Shown here piece after piece: positions 32,832-41,035 of a stretch of DNA of 64,000 nt. The position numbers and the translations under genes are program-made. Origin of the DNA: Orlajensenia sp037404875 (GTDB taxonomy: Bacteria; Actinomycetota; Actinomycetes; Actinomycetales; Microbacteriaceae); assembly GCF_037404875.1 (NCBI RefSeq), contig NZ_JBBELO010000018.1:62001-126000 (forward strand), read 5' to 3'. Under the pieces are notes generated by a model, which saw only the letters and a program-made list of their open reading frames with translations, did no database searches and had not been told where the DNA came from. Numbering within the stretch: position 1 is the first letter of the stretch; each line of letters begins with the position of its first letter.

Positions 32832-33677
32832 TCAGTGCTGGCGATCGAGGATCTCGTCCTCGATGACGGCGTCGGTGCGCGCCTTGAGTGCACGACGCCG
32901 GGCGCGCTCGGCCGCCCGCTCGCGCTCCTCGGGGTCTTCGGCGTTGACGACCCGGTACTCCTGGGTCAGGGCCCACCCGAACCCGACGAATCCCAGCAGG
33001 GCGAACACGAACCACTGGAACGCGTAGGAGAGGTGCGGGCCCTCGTCGAGCGGGGGCTTCTGCGCCGCCTGCGGTCGCGTGGACGGGGCAGGCGACTCCG
33101 ACGCCATGAGCCCGTACGCACCGGTGTACGTGGGTTCGCCGATGATCTTCTGCATGTCGGTCAGCTCGATGGTCTGCACCTGGCCGGATGGGGCCTGCTT
33201 CCGGCTGGCGATGTGCGGTTCGCCGGCCTTCAGCCGTGCGACGACGGTGACGCGTCCCTCGGGCGCGGCGGGCACGCTCGCCGGCGCATCCGGCGTGTCG
33301 CCGGTGGGCAGCCAGCCGCGGTCGACGACGAAGACGGTGCCATCGTCCAACTGCAGGGGAGTGAGCACCTCGAAGCCCGGCCCCGAATCGCCGGGACGGT
33401 TGCGAACGAGGCGCTCATCGTCGAGCAGGTAGCTGCCGGTGAGGGAGACGGGAACGTACTTCTGATCGACGCGGAAGCTCGTCAGCCTGGGAAGCGCCTC
33501 GCCGACCGGCACCGGGTCGGCGTTCCAGTTCGTCTCGATGCGGTGGATCTCGGCGAGGGCCTCGCCTCGTCGTGCGATCTGCCAGAAACCGAGGCTCACG
33601 CAGACGATCGCGAACAGCGTCACGAGCGCGAGATAACCGGCCCACCGCCGGCTGAAGGCGAAGCGCCAGCCGCTCAC
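32832..33677 (-). CDS. SURF1 family protein
   Basis: A 281-residue cytochrome oxidase assembly factor. It has one helix near the N terminus (about 13-33, YLALVTLFAIVCVSLGFWQI, with the family FWQ and WQxxR pattern) and one near the C terminus (about 218-240, AFQWFVFALLGFVGFGWALT), with the large extracytoplasmic domain between (FEVLTPLQLDDG; VDRGWLP). SURF1 inserts haem a into cytochrome aa3 oxidase. GTG 33677 overlaps the stop of the upstream small gene (GTGA). Expression is from upstream, in the DUF3099-Zn protein-SURF1 operon. Confidence 0.93.
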   Translation of the reverse strand: MSGWRFAFSRRWAGYLALVTLFAIVCVSLGFWQIARRGEALAEIHRIETNWNADPVPVGEALPRLTSFRVDQKYVPVSLTGSYLLDDERLVRNRPGDSGPGFEVLTPLQLDDGTVFVVDRGWLPTGDTPDAPASVPAAPEGRVTVVARLKAGEPHIASRKQAPSGQVQTIELTDMQKIIGEPTYTGAYGLMASESPAPSTRPQAAQKPPLDEGPHLSYAFQWFVFALLGFVGFGWALTQEYRVVNAEDPEERERAAERARRRALKARTDAVIEDEILDRQH

Positions 33678-33898
33678 GATGCTGCTTCCTCGCCGAGAGG
33701 CGACACCGTCACCGGGAACTCCCGGGCGGCGAGGAAGTCGCGCAGGAAGTCGACGTGCTCCTGGCAGGCCAGCCAGGTCTTGCCGCGCTCTCCCGTGTGG
33801 ATGCGCGGATTCTTCCAGTCGACGCGCCACCGGGCGCCCTCCTGGCAGCCGGCGCGCGAGCAGGTGGCCCCCTCGGGGCCGGGGGACAGGGAGATCAC
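33674..33898 (-). CDS. Small cysteine-rich (probable zinc-binding) protein
   Basis: A 74-residue protein between the SURF1 and DUF3099 genes, overlapping each by four bases (GTGA at both ends). Cysteines and histidine in CSRAGCQEGA and LACQEHVDFL (C13, C18, C43, H46) are spaced for one zinc ion. The core KNPRIHTGERGKTWLACQEH is common in actinobacterial homologues that databases sometimes mislabel. Given its partners it might help copper or haem delivery to cytochrome oxidase, but that is only guilt by association. Confidence 0.8.
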   Translation of the reverse strand: MISLSPGPEGATCSRAGCQEGARWRVDWKNPRIHTGERGKTWLACQEHVDFLRDFLAAREFPVTVSPLGEEAAS

Positions 33899-34182
33899 TT
33901 CGACTCCTCGTCCTTCCGCTCGGCCGGACCGAGCGCGAGCGTTCCCGGTCGCAGAACGCCGGCCTTCTGCGGATTGGACCCCACGTTCGCCAGCACCACC
34001 GCAACATAGGGCAGCAGGATGGCGCCGGCGGCGAAGACCGCGAGCCACCAGCCGCGTGCGAACAGCAGTGCGATGATGCAGACCACGCGGATCGACATGG
34101 CGACCGTGTACTTGATCATGCGTGCGCGGCGCTCATCCTCGGGAGAGGGCGGGAGCGTCGTGATCGAGGAGGGCTGCTTCAT
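33895..34182 (-). CDS. DUF3099 membrane protein
   Basis: A 95-residue protein with a polar start (MKQPSSITTLPPSPEDERRARM), two helices (about 24-45 and 46-66, KYTVAMSIRVVCIIALLFAR and WWLAVFAAGAILLPYVAVVL) and an acidic-basic tail. This is the DUF3099 arrangement, widespread in actinobacteria next to fabG and SURF1 genes. Function is unknown. It starts the operon that runs into the Zn-protein and SURF1 genes. Confidence 0.87.
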   Translation of the reverse strand: MKQPSSITTLPPSPEDERRARMIKYTVAMSIRVVCIIALLFARGWWLAVFAAGAILLPYVAVVLANVGSNPQKAGVLRPGTLALGPAERKDEESK

Positions 34183-34264
34183 TCCTGGCCGAACCGCGAA
34201 CCGAAGTGGTCCGCTTTCTGCCTCAAGCCTACGCCGACCGAAGGAGGCACCCGTGCCTTCGGCG

Positions 34265-34270
34265 TAGTCT
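34265..34270 (+). promoter_or_regulatory. Candidate -10 box of fabG
   Basis: TAGTCT, giving a leader of about 48 bases with AAGGGGA before ATG 34325. No -35 element is evident. Confidence 0.4.
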
Positions 34271-34324
34271 GGGAGGCCCGGCTTCCATCCGCCGCAGCAC
34301 GCCCGTCACGAAGGGGATTCCCGC

Positions 34325-35035
34325 ATGAGCACCGCCCGCACCGTTCTCGTCACCGGAGGAAACCGGGGCATCGGCTATGCCATCGCCGAGGAGTTCGTGC
34401 GACAGGGGCACCGCGTGGCCGTCACGGCCCGCTCGGGCCAGGGGCCGGAGGGAACGTTGACCGTTCAGGCGGATGTCACGGATTCGGCGTCGGTTGATGC
34501 CGCTTTCAGCGCTGTGGAGGCCGAACTCGGTCCCGTCGAGGTCGTGGTCGCCAACGCCGGCATCACCCGCGACACCCTGCTCATGCGCATGAGCGACGAG
34601 GACTTCGAGTCGGTGATCGACACCAACCTCACGGGCGCCTTCCGTGTCGTCAAGCGCGCCTCGAAGAACCTGCTCAAGGCGCGGTACGGGCGCATCGTGC
34701 TCATCTCGAGCGTCGTCGGCCTCTACGGCGGCGCCGGGCAGGCGAACTACTCGGCGTCCAAGGCCGCACTCGTCGGGTTCGCCCGTTCGATCACCCGCGA
34801 GCTGGGCGGTCGCGGCATCACGGCGAACGTGGTGGCGCCCGGCTTCATCGAGACCGACATGACGGCCGCCCTCCCCGAAGCCCAGCAGGCGGAGTACAAG
34901 AAGAGCATCCCGGCCGGGCGCTTCGCGACGCCGAACGAGGTGGCGAGGGTCGTCGCGTGGATCGCCGGCGACGAGGCCGCCTACATCTCCGGGGCGGTCA
35001 TCCCCGTGGATGGCGGCCTCGGCATGGGGCACTAG
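34325..35035 (+). CDS. fabG: 3-oxoacyl-ACP reductase
   Basis: A 236-residue classical short-chain dehydrogenase. It reduces 3-oxoacyl-ACP in fatty acid elongation using NADPH. The cofactor motif TGGNRGIG is at residues 10-17, NAGI near 78, and the catalytic Ser-Tyr-Lys appears in LISSVVGLYG and YSASKAAL. The C terminus IPVDGGLGMGH is typical of FabG. It is convergent with serB; both stop codons lie in the same palindrome CTAG. Confidence 0.94.
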   Translation: MSTARTVLVTGGNRGIGYAIAEEFVRQGHRVAVTARSGQGPEGTLTVQADVTDSASVDAAFSAVEAELGPVEVVVANAGITRDTLLMRMSDEDFESVIDTNLTGAFRVVKRASKNLLKARYGRIVLISSVVGLYGGAGQANYSASKAALVGFARSITRELGGRGITANVVAPGFIETDMTAALPEAQQAEYKKSIPAGRFATPNEVARVVAWIAGDEAAYISGAVIPVDGGLGMGH

Positions 35036-35697
35036 CCTCTCGAGAGACCCAGCAGCGGCAGCACCTGTCGCAGGTCGGGCACGGTGATGCTGACGTCGGC
35101 GTGCCGGCGCACCAGTGGCTTCGCGTTGAAGGCCACCGACAGGCCGGCTTCGGCCATCATGAGCAGGTCGTTGGCGCCGTCGCCCACGGCGACCGTGCGC
35201 CCCAGCGGAACCCCGAATCGCTCCGCCCACTCGCGCAGTGCGCGCGCCTTGGCCTGTGCGTCGATGATCGGGCCGCTCACCGTGCCGGTGAGCGCACCGT
35301 GCTCAACGGCGAGGCGGTTCGCGCTCCACACGTCGAGGCCGTAGTCCGCTCCGATGGGATCGAGCAGTTCGTGGAACCCGCCCGACACGACGCCCACGAC
35401 GCCGCCGGACGCCTGCACGCCCGCGATGAGGTCGTGCACGCCGTCTGTCGGCCGGATGCGTCGGCCGACCTCTTCGAAAACCGACTCCGGAAGGCCACGC
35501 AGCGTCGCGACCCGTTCCCGCAGGCTCGCCGCGAAGTCGAGTTCCCCGCGCATCGCCCGCTCGGTGATCTCGGCGACCAGGGGGCGCGAGCCGGCCGCAT
35601 CCGCGAGCAGTTCGATGACCTCGTCCTGGATGAGGGTGGAATCGGCGTCGAGCACCACGAGCAGGCGCGCCGGGGCGCGCCGCGGGACTTCGCCCAT
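35032..35697 (-). CDS. serB: Phosphoserine phosphatase
   Basis: A 221-residue HAD-superfamily enzyme, last step of serine synthesis. The motifs are complete: LDADSTLIQDEVIELLA (motif I, DADST), VVSGGFHE (motif II), the conserved lysine in DAQAKARAL and VGDGANDLLMMAEAG (motif IV). It lacks an N-terminal ACT domain, unlike mycobacterial SerB2. ATG 35697 shares one base with the glgC stop (TGATG), so it is translated with glgC. Confidence 0.94.
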   Translation of the reverse strand: MGEVPRRAPARLLVVLDADSTLIQDEVIELLADAAGSRPLVAEITERAMRGELDFAASLRERVATLRGLPESVFEEVGRRIRPTDGVHDLIAGVQASGGVVGVVSGGFHELLDPIGADYGLDVWSANRLAVEHGALTGTVSGPIIDAQAKARALREWAERFGVPLGRTVAVGDGANDLLMMAEAGLSVAFNAKPLVRRHADVSITVPDLRQVLPLLGLSRG

Positions 35698-36938
35698 CAG
35701 GCGGTGACCCTGGTCCCCTTGCCGACGACCGTGATTCCCGAGTCGGAGACGGCGAAGCCGCGCTCGATGTCCCGTGCCCGGTCGACGCCGATTCTCGCGC
35801 CTGCCTCGACGACGACGTTCTTGTCGAGCACCGCACGGCCGACGTAGGCGCCGGGCTCGATGCGGGCGCGTTCGAACAGGATGGAGTCGACCACGGTGGC
35901 TCCCGATCCGATGACGCACCATGGCCCGAGCACGCTGCGCTCGATGTGGGCTCCGGAGATGACCGAACCGAGGGAGACGATGGAGTCGATCGTCGTGCCG
36001 AGGGCGCCCTGGGCGTCCCGTGTGAACTTGGCGGGCGGCGCGTTCAGCTGCTGGGTGAAGATGGGCCAGGCCTGGTTGTACAGGTTGAAGACCGGCAGGG
36101 CCGAGATGAGGTCTTGGTGGGCCTCGAAGAAGGAGTCGATCGTTCCCACGTCGCGCCAGTAGTAGCGGTCGCGGTCGGTGGAGCCCGGCACGTCATTGCG
36201 ACGCAGGTCGTAGACGCCGGCCGTGCCGCGGGCGACGAAGTCGGGAACGATGTCGCCGCCCATGTCGTGGCCCGAATCGGTCCGCTCACCGTCGCGCAGC
36301 ACCGCGTCGACGAGCGCGTCGGCGTTGAAGACGTAGTTGCCCATGGACGCGAACACCTCGTGGGGCGCGTCCGCGAGTCCGATCGGGTCTTGGGGCTTCT
36401 CGCGGAAGGCGCTGATGGCGGTGGGGTTGTCCTCATCGACCTCGATGACGCCGAACTGGTTCGCCAGCTCGATGGGCTGGCGGATCGCCGCGACCGTCGC
36501 CTCCGCGCCGGAGTCGATGTGGGCCTGCACCATCTGCGAGAAGTCCATGCGGTACACGTGATCGGCGCCGACGACGACGATGATGTCGGGCTGCTCGTCG
36601 TGGATGAGGTTGAGGCTCTGCAGGATGGCGTCGGCCGACCCCGAGAACCAGCGCTTGCCGAGGCGCTGCTGCGCCGGAACCGAGGCGATGTAGGAGTTGA
36701 GCAGGCCCGACAGCCGCCAGCTCTGGGAGACGTGACGGTCCAGGCTGTGCGACTTGTACTGCGTCAGCACGACGATCTGCGTGAGCCCGGAGTTGATGAG
36801 GTTCGAGAGGGCGAAGTCGATCAGACGGTAGTGACCGCCGAAGGGCACGGCAGGCTTGGCCCTGTCCTCCGTGAGAGGCATGAGTCGCTTGCCTTCCCCA
36901 CCTGCCAGAACGATGCCGAAGATCTTCGCAGACTGCAT
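35697..36938 (-). CDS. glgC: Glucose-1-phosphate adenylyltransferase
   Basis: A 413-residue ADP-glucose pyrophosphorylase, first committed step of alpha-glucan synthesis. The N-terminal nucleotidyltransferase domain carries LAGGEGKRLMPLTEDRAKP, the GSADAILQSL loop and VVGADHVYRMD. The C-terminal left-handed beta helix is seen in the hexapeptide-like GSVISGAHIERSVLG and ARIEPGAYVGRAV. Length and motifs are typical. It is divergent from glgA with 93 bp between them, and both have leaderless-type boxes. Confidence 0.97.
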   Translation of the reverse strand: MQSAKIFGIVLAGGEGKRLMPLTEDRAKPAVPFGGHYRLIDFALSNLINSGLTQIVVLTQYKSHSLDRHVSQSWRLSGLLNSYIASVPAQQRLGKRWFSGSADAILQSLNLIHDEQPDIIVVVGADHVYRMDFSQMVQAHIDSGAEATVAAIRQPIELANQFGVIEVDEDNPTAISAFREKPQDPIGLADAPHEVFASMGNYVFNADALVDAVLRDGERTDSGHDMGGDIVPDFVARGTAGVYDLRRNDVPGSTDRDRYYWRDVGTIDSFFEAHQDLISALPVFNLYNQAWPIFTQQLNAPPAKFTRDAQGALGTTIDSIVSLGSVISGAHIERSVLGPWCVIGSGATVVDSILFERARIEPGAYVGRAVLDKNVVVEAGARIGVDRARDIERGFAVSDSGITVVGKGTRVTA

Positions 36939-36944
36939 GGGTCA

Positions 36945-36950
36945 ACAGTA
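36945..36950 (-). promoter_or_regulatory. Leaderless-type -10 box of glgC
   Basis: TACTGT on the minus strand, six bases before ATG 36938. Confidence 0.55.
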
Positions 36951-37018
36951 GCGGGGAGCGCTGCGCGAGGCAGGGGATTGCGAAACACAACCCCGATGTC
37001 ATACCCCTTGCGGTGCCC

Positions 37019-37024
37019 TAACGT
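37019..37024 (+). promoter_or_regulatory. Leaderless-type -10 box of glgA
   Basis: TAACGT, seven bases before ATG 37032. It faces the glgC box across about 70 bp, so a shared regulator could act on both genes. Confidence 0.5.
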
Positions 37025-37031
37025 TGCGTAC

Positions 37032-38216
37032 ATGCGCGTCGATCTTGTCACCCGTGAGTATCCGCCGGAGGTCTATGGGGGAGCGGGGGTGCATGTCGCC
37101 GAACTCGTGCGGGCGCTCCGCTCCAGCACGGAGGTCGTGGTGCGGGCCTTCGGGGCCCCGCGCGATGCGCCCGACACCTTCTCGTACGGCATTCCGCAGG
37201 AACTGGCCCATGCCAACCCCGCCGTCTCGACGCTCGGGACCGACCTCGTCATCGCGCAGGATGTCGCCGGCGCCGACATCGTGCACTCGCACACCTGGTA
37301 CGCCAACGGCGCCGGGCACGTTGCCAAGCTGCTGCACGGCATCCCGCACGTCGTGACGGCCCACAGCCTCGAGCCGCTGCGGCCCTGGAAGGCCGAGCAG
37401 CTCGGCGGCGGGTACGCCGTCTCGAGTTGGGTCGAACGCACGGCATTCGAGGCCGCGGATGCGGTCATCGCCGTGAGCGAGGGCATGGGGCGCGACATCC
37501 TGCGTTCCTATCCCGCGATCGACCCGGCCCGCCTGCACGTCGTCTACAACGGCATCGACCTGGATCGCTGGCGGCCGATCGACGACCTCGACACGGTGCG
37601 CAGCTTCGGCATCGACCCTGAGCGGCCCACCGTCGTCTTCGTCGGCCGGATCACCCGGCAGAAGGGCCTGCCCTACCTGTTGCGCGCGGCCCGCCTGCTG
37701 CCCCCCGAGGTGCAGCTCGTGCTCTGTGCCGGCGCCCCCGACACCCAGGCGATCATGGACGAGGTCAGCGCGCTCGTGCGCGAACTTCAGACCGAGCGCA
37801 CCGGGGTGGTCTGGATCGATCGGCTGCTCAGCCAGCCCGAGCTCGCCGCGGTGCTCACCGCGGGAACCGCGTTCGTCTGCCCGTCGGTCTACGAACCGCT
37901 CGGCATCGTGAACCTCGAGGCGATGGCCTGCGGACTGCCGGTCGTCGGGACCGCGACCGGCGGCATCCCCGAGGTCGTCGACGACGGCGTGACGGGTCGT
38001 CTGGTGCCCATCGAACAGCTCGATGACGGCACCGGAACACCCCTGGACCCCGATCGTTTCGTCGCCGACCTCGCCGAGGCGCTGACGGCGGTCGTCTCCG
38101 ACCGCGAGGCCGCCGCCGCCATGGGCGTGGCCGGGCGGCGGCGTGCGCAGGAGCAGTTCGGCTGGGACCGCATCGCCACCCGTACCCGGGAGATCTACGA
38201 CGCCCTCATCGCCTGA
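37032..38216 (+). CDS. glgA: Glycogen synthase / alpha-maltose-1-phosphate synthase (GT4)
   Basis: A 394-residue GT-B retaining glycosyltransferase. The N-terminal EYPPEVYGGAGVHVAELV loop is that of actinobacterial GlgA/GlgM; HSHTWYANG and HSLEPLRPWK follow. The donor site is VFVGRITRQKGLPYLLRA with SVYEPLGIVNLEAMACG. In mycobacteria the homologue divergent from glgC (Rv1212c, GlgM) makes alpha-maltose-1-phosphate from ADP-glucose and glucose-1-phosphate. The same arrangement here favours that reading over classical glycogen synthase. The frame is open far upstream, but only from 37032 does it resemble the family, and the -10 box agrees. Confidence 0.93.
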   Translation: MRVDLVTREYPPEVYGGAGVHVAELVRALRSSTEVVVRAFGAPRDAPDTFSYGIPQELAHANPAVSTLGTDLVIAQDVAGADIVHSHTWYANGAGHVAKLLHGIPHVVTAHSLEPLRPWKAEQLGGGYAVSSWVERTAFEAADAVIAVSEGMGRDILRSYPAIDPARLHVVYNGIDLDRWRPIDDLDTVRSFGIDPERPTVVFVGRITRQKGLPYLLRAARLLPPEVQLVLCAGAPDTQAIMDEVSALVRELQTERTGVVWIDRLLSQPELAAVLTAGTAFVCPSVYEPLGIVNLEAMACGLPVVGTATGGIPEVVDDGVTGRLVPIEQLDDGTGTPLDPDRFVADLAEALTAVVSDREAAAAMGVAGRRRAQEQFGWDRIATRTREIYDALIA

Positions 38217-38245
38217 GGCGGCGTGGAACGGGCCCGGTGCGCCGA

Positions 38246-38251
38246 TAGCAT
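38246..38251 (+). promoter_or_regulatory. Leaderless-type -10 box of the ABC ATPase gene
   Basis: TAGCAT, six bases before ATG 38258. Confidence 0.55.
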
Positions 38252-38257
38252 GGCTCT

Positions 38258-39058
38258 ATGCCGAACGTTCTCCAGTTCTCTGACGTGACCGTCGTTCGCG
38301 GCGGGAATACCATCCTCGATGCGGTGAACTGGGAGGTCGACGACGACCAGCGCTGGGTGGTGCTCGGACCGAACGGAGCAGGCAAGACGACGCTGCTGCA
38401 GATCGCCGCCGCGCTGCTGCACCCGACCAGCGGAACCGCGGAGCTGCTCGACGAGCGCCTCGGCGCCGTGGACGTGTTCGAGCTGCGCCCCATGATCGGC
38501 TTCGCCAGCACGGCGATGGCGCGGCGGGTTCCGGCGCGCGAGAGCGTGCTGAACGTCGTCATGACCGCCGCCTACTCGGTGACCGGGCGCTGGCACGAGG
38601 AGTACGAGGAGATCGATTCCCGGCGGGCGCAGCGCGTGCTCGCCGAGTGGAAGCTCGACCACCTCGCCGACCGCGAGTTCGGAACGCTCAGCGACGGGGA
38701 GCAGAAGCGGGTGCAGATCGCCCGATCGGTCATGACGGATCCCGAGTTGCTCCTGCTGGACGAGCCGGCTGCGAGCCTGGACCTCGGCGCGCGCGAGGAG
38801 CTGCTGCAGTTGCTCTCCGGCTATGCACAGGAGCCGGCCTCGCCCGCGTTCGTGATGGTGACGCATCACGTGGAGGAGATTCCCGTCGGCTTCACCCACG
38901 CGCTGCTGCTCAAGCAGGGGCGTACGGTCGCATCCGGACCCATCGGACAGGCACTCACCTCGCAGACGCTGACGGAGACCTTCGACATGCCGATCGAGCT
39001 CACCGAGAGCGATGGTCGCTACACCGCCCGCGCCTCACGCGGCGAGGGCGCGGCCTGA
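38258..39058 (+). CDS. Orphan ABC transporter ATP-binding protein
   Basis: A 266-residue single ABC domain: Walker A GPNGAGKTT near residue 42, signature LSDGEQKRVQIARS (D in place of the usual G in LSGGQ), Walker B LLLLDEP and the H-loop VTHHVEEI. No permease or substrate-binding gene is adjacent. The LxDGEQKRVxxAR form resembles ModF/YlmA-type ATPases rather than import systems. The cellular role is unknown. Confidence 0.9.
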   Translation: MPNVLQFSDVTVVRGGNTILDAVNWEVDDDQRWVVLGPNGAGKTTLLQIAAALLHPTSGTAELLDERLGAVDVFELRPMIGFASTAMARRVPARESVLNVVMTAAYSVTGRWHEEYEEIDSRRAQRVLAEWKLDHLADREFGTLSDGEQKRVQIARSVMTDPELLLLDEPAASLDLGAREELLQLLSGYAQEPASPAFVMVTHHVEEIPVGFTHALLLKQGRTVASGPIGQALTSQTLTETFDMPIELTESDGRYTARASRGEGAA

Positions 39059-39101
39059 GATCGTGCGCCGGCAGGCGCTCAGGCACCCGATCGATCTCTG
39101 C

Positions 39102-39107
39102 TAAGAT
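39102..39107 (+). promoter_or_regulatory. Candidate -10 box of rpmE2
   Basis: TAAGAT, with about 80 bases of leader before ATG 39191. The leader has a CGCCG-TTCGGCG inverted repeat near 39140-39153. Confidence 0.45.
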
Positions 39108-39190
39108 TGGTAGCTGGCCCACCGCGGCCCACTGTTTCATCGCCGTTCGGCGATCTCATGAAACCGCATTCGAAACCCAAGGAAGCTCTG

Positions 39191-39448
39191 ATGAAGTCTG
39201 ACATTCACCCCTCGTACGCACCGGTGGTATTCCGCGACCTGGCGTCGGGGGAGTCGTTCCTGACCCGTTCGACGGTCGGCAGCGACAAGACCATCGAGTG
39301 GGAAGACGGCAACACCTACCCCGTCATCGACGTCGAGATCAGCTCGGCGTCGCACCCGTTCTACACCGGCAAGCAGCGCATCATGGACTCGGCCGGTCGC
39401 GTCGAGAAGTTCAACCAGCGCTTCAAGAACTTCGGCGGAGCCAAGTAG
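39191..39448 (+). CDS. rpmE2: 50S ribosomal protein L31 type B
   Basis: An 85-residue L31 with the sequence MKSDIHPSYAPVVFRDLASG at the start and HPFYTGKQRIMDSAGRVEKF toward the end. The CxxC pairs of the zinc-binding form are absent, so this is the type B, zinc-independent paralogue. In many bacteria this form replaces the zinc one in zinc limitation under Zur control; no Zur box was recognised here. ATG 39191 follows AAGGAAG. Confidence 0.95.
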   Translation: MKSDIHPSYAPVVFRDLASGESFLTRSTVGSDKTIEWEDGNTYPVIDVEISSASHPFYTGKQRIMDSAGRVEKFNQRFKNFGGAK

Positions 39449-39466
39449 GTCGCACCGCCTCACCGC

Positions 39467-39500
39467 GAGCCCTCGACGCGAGTCGGGGGCTCACGTGCGT
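39467..39500 (+). terminator. Terminator hairpin after rpmE2
   Basis: An 11-base stem GAGCCCTCGAC (39467-39477) with GTCGGGGGCTC (39482-39492), one wobble pair, and loop GCGA. Only a weak T-rich tail follows. It also lies just beyond the end of the convergent exonuclease ORF. Confidence 0.65.
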
Positions 39501-39511
39501 TAACCGGCGCC

Positions 39512-41035
39512 TCAGCGCTCCGGCCAGGCCCCCGACGTGGTGAACTCGGGGTCCTTTTCGCGGCGCATCCACTCCTGGAAGCTCTCGGCGTGCTCACGGC
39601 ACCAGTCGACCTGGCGGGCGTGCAGGTCTTCTGCGGTCATCGCCAGGGCATGCGGGTAGCGACGGGCGATGGCCTGGGCCAGATGGCCGGCGGCGATGGC
39701 ATCCGCGCCGGCATCGTGCGCCGCCGTGAGCACGACCCCGTAGTGCTCGGTCGCGGCGCTCAGCGTGCGCTTGCCCTTGCGGTAGCGATCCACGGCCTTG
39801 TCGATGACGAACGGGTCGATGATCGGCGCCGGCGTGGCCAACGGGGCGATGCCGTAGCGGCGGGCCTCGCGGTTGAGGATGGTGAGGTCATAGGCGGCGT
39901 TGTATGCCACGAGGGGAATGCCGGCGTCCAGATGCCCGCGTACGGCGTTGACGATCTCGGTGATCGCCTCAGCGGCGACCCGGCCGTAGATGCGCACGTA
40001 CTCGGTCGTCAGGCCGTGCACGGCACTCGCCTGCTCGGGAATGTCGATGGCGGGATCGACGATCCAGTCGATGCGTTCTGTCACGGTGCCCGCCGCGTCG
40101 ATGACGGCGACGGTCGCGCTGACGATGCGACTGGTCTCCACGTCGATTCCGGTGGTCTCGAGGTCGAAGACGGCGAGGGTGTCGCACCAGGTCGCCAGGG
40201 GGAGCATCGTCACGGATTCAGGGTAGACAGCACGGCCGACATCCCTCGTGAGCCACTCCGCGAAGCTGAGCGTTCCCGTCACATCCGGATGCGGTGGCAG
40301 GTTGGCGCCGTTCCGGAATGCGGCCGTCAGCCGTCGGGGGAGCGGCAGCGGGATGATCGGCCCGTTGCCGAGGTGCGCTGAACGTCGCAGTGACGCGATC
40401 GTGTGTGCGGGAAGCACCTCGGGCCCGGCGACGGTGATCACCCGCTGGCGTCCCGGAGGGATGACGGCCTCGTCCACGAGCACCCGCGCCACGTCGGCGA
40501 CTGCGACCGGCTGGAAGCGCAGGCCCGGCGTCCTTGTGGTCCAGCCGAAGGGCGCCAGCCCGAAGAGCCGGTCGACGAGGTCGTGGAACTGGGTGGCCCG
40601 CACGATCGTGAACTGGAGCCCGCTTTCGCGGTAGGCCTGCTCCTGGGCAACCTTCGCCCGGTAGTAGGGCAGCGGCGTCTGCTCGATTCCGACGATCGAG
40701 AGCAGGACGAGCCGGCGCACCTTGGCGATGCGGGCCGCGGCTGCGACGACCCGTGGCCCGGTGGTGAGGGTCTTCAGGCTCGCCCCGGCGGAGCCGTTGG
40801 TCGCGTCGATGACGGCGCTCGCTCCCGTGAGCGCGCCGATGAGTCCCACACCGGTGACGATGTCGCCCTGCACGTATTCCACGTCGGCCGACCTGCCCCC
40901 GTGCGGCGGCAGGCGGCGGGCGAGCACGCGCACGCGCAGACCGCGGGCACGGGCATCGGCCACCACCGCGCGACCCGCCGTTCCCGTGCCTCCGAGCACG
41001 AGGATCAGCGGCGGCCCCGAGGGGGCATCAGCCAC
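39512..41035 (-). CDS. Fused ORF: NAD(P)-binding SDR (NmrA-like) plus 3'-5' exonuclease (DEDD/DnaQ)
   Basis: An uninterrupted 507-residue frame. Residues 1-275 form a Rossmann oxidoreductase-like domain (LVLGGTGTAGRAVVADARAR; SIVGIEQTPLPYYRAKVAQE) of the atypical SDR/NmrA type. Residues about 275-507 are a DnaQ-like exonuclease: LAVFDLETTGID with DxE, the middle Asp in LVAYNAAYDLTILN, and HDAGADAIA with HxxxxD. The halves are usually separate genes. At the junction there is no stop, but a TACCCT box lies six bases before a GTG (40213) that would start the exonuclease alone (233 residues). So either a true fusion, two products, or both. GTG 41035 overlaps the treS stop by 8 bp. Confidence 0.85.
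   Translation of the reverse strand: MADAPSGPPLILVLGGTGTAGRAVVADARARGLRVRVLARRLPPHGGRSADVEYVQGDIVTGVGLIGALTGASAVIDATNGSAGASLKTLTTGPRVVAAAARIAKVRRLVLLSIVGIEQTPLPYYRAKVAQEQAYRESGLQFTIVRATQFHDLVDRLFGLAPFGWTTRTPGLRFQPVAVADVARVLVDEAVIPPGRQRVITVAGPEVLPAHTIASLRRSAHLGNGPIIPLPLPRRLTAAFRNGANLPPHPDVTGTLSFAEWLTRDVGRAVYPESVTMLPLATWCDTLAVFDLETTGIDVETSRIVSATVAVIDAAGTVTERIDWIVDPAIDIPEQASAVHGLTTEYVRIYGRVAAEAITEIVNAVRGHLDAGIPLVAYNAAYDLTILNREARRYGIAPLATPAPIIDPFVIDKAVDRYRKGKRTLSAATEHYGVVLTAAHDAGADAIAAGHLAQAIARRYPHALAMTAEDLHARQVDWCREHAESFQEWMRREKDPEFTTSGAWPER
40220..40225 (-). promoter_or_regulatory. Internal leaderless-type -10 box for the exonuclease part
   Basis: TACCCT on the minus strand, six bases before GTG 40213, exactly at the domain junction of the fused ORF. 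Confidence 0.5.

Noticed and set aside
35946..37031. Long open frame upstream of glgA joined to it in frame
   Set aside because: It is antisense to glgC; glycosyltransferase similarity begins only at 37032, which also has its own -10 box.
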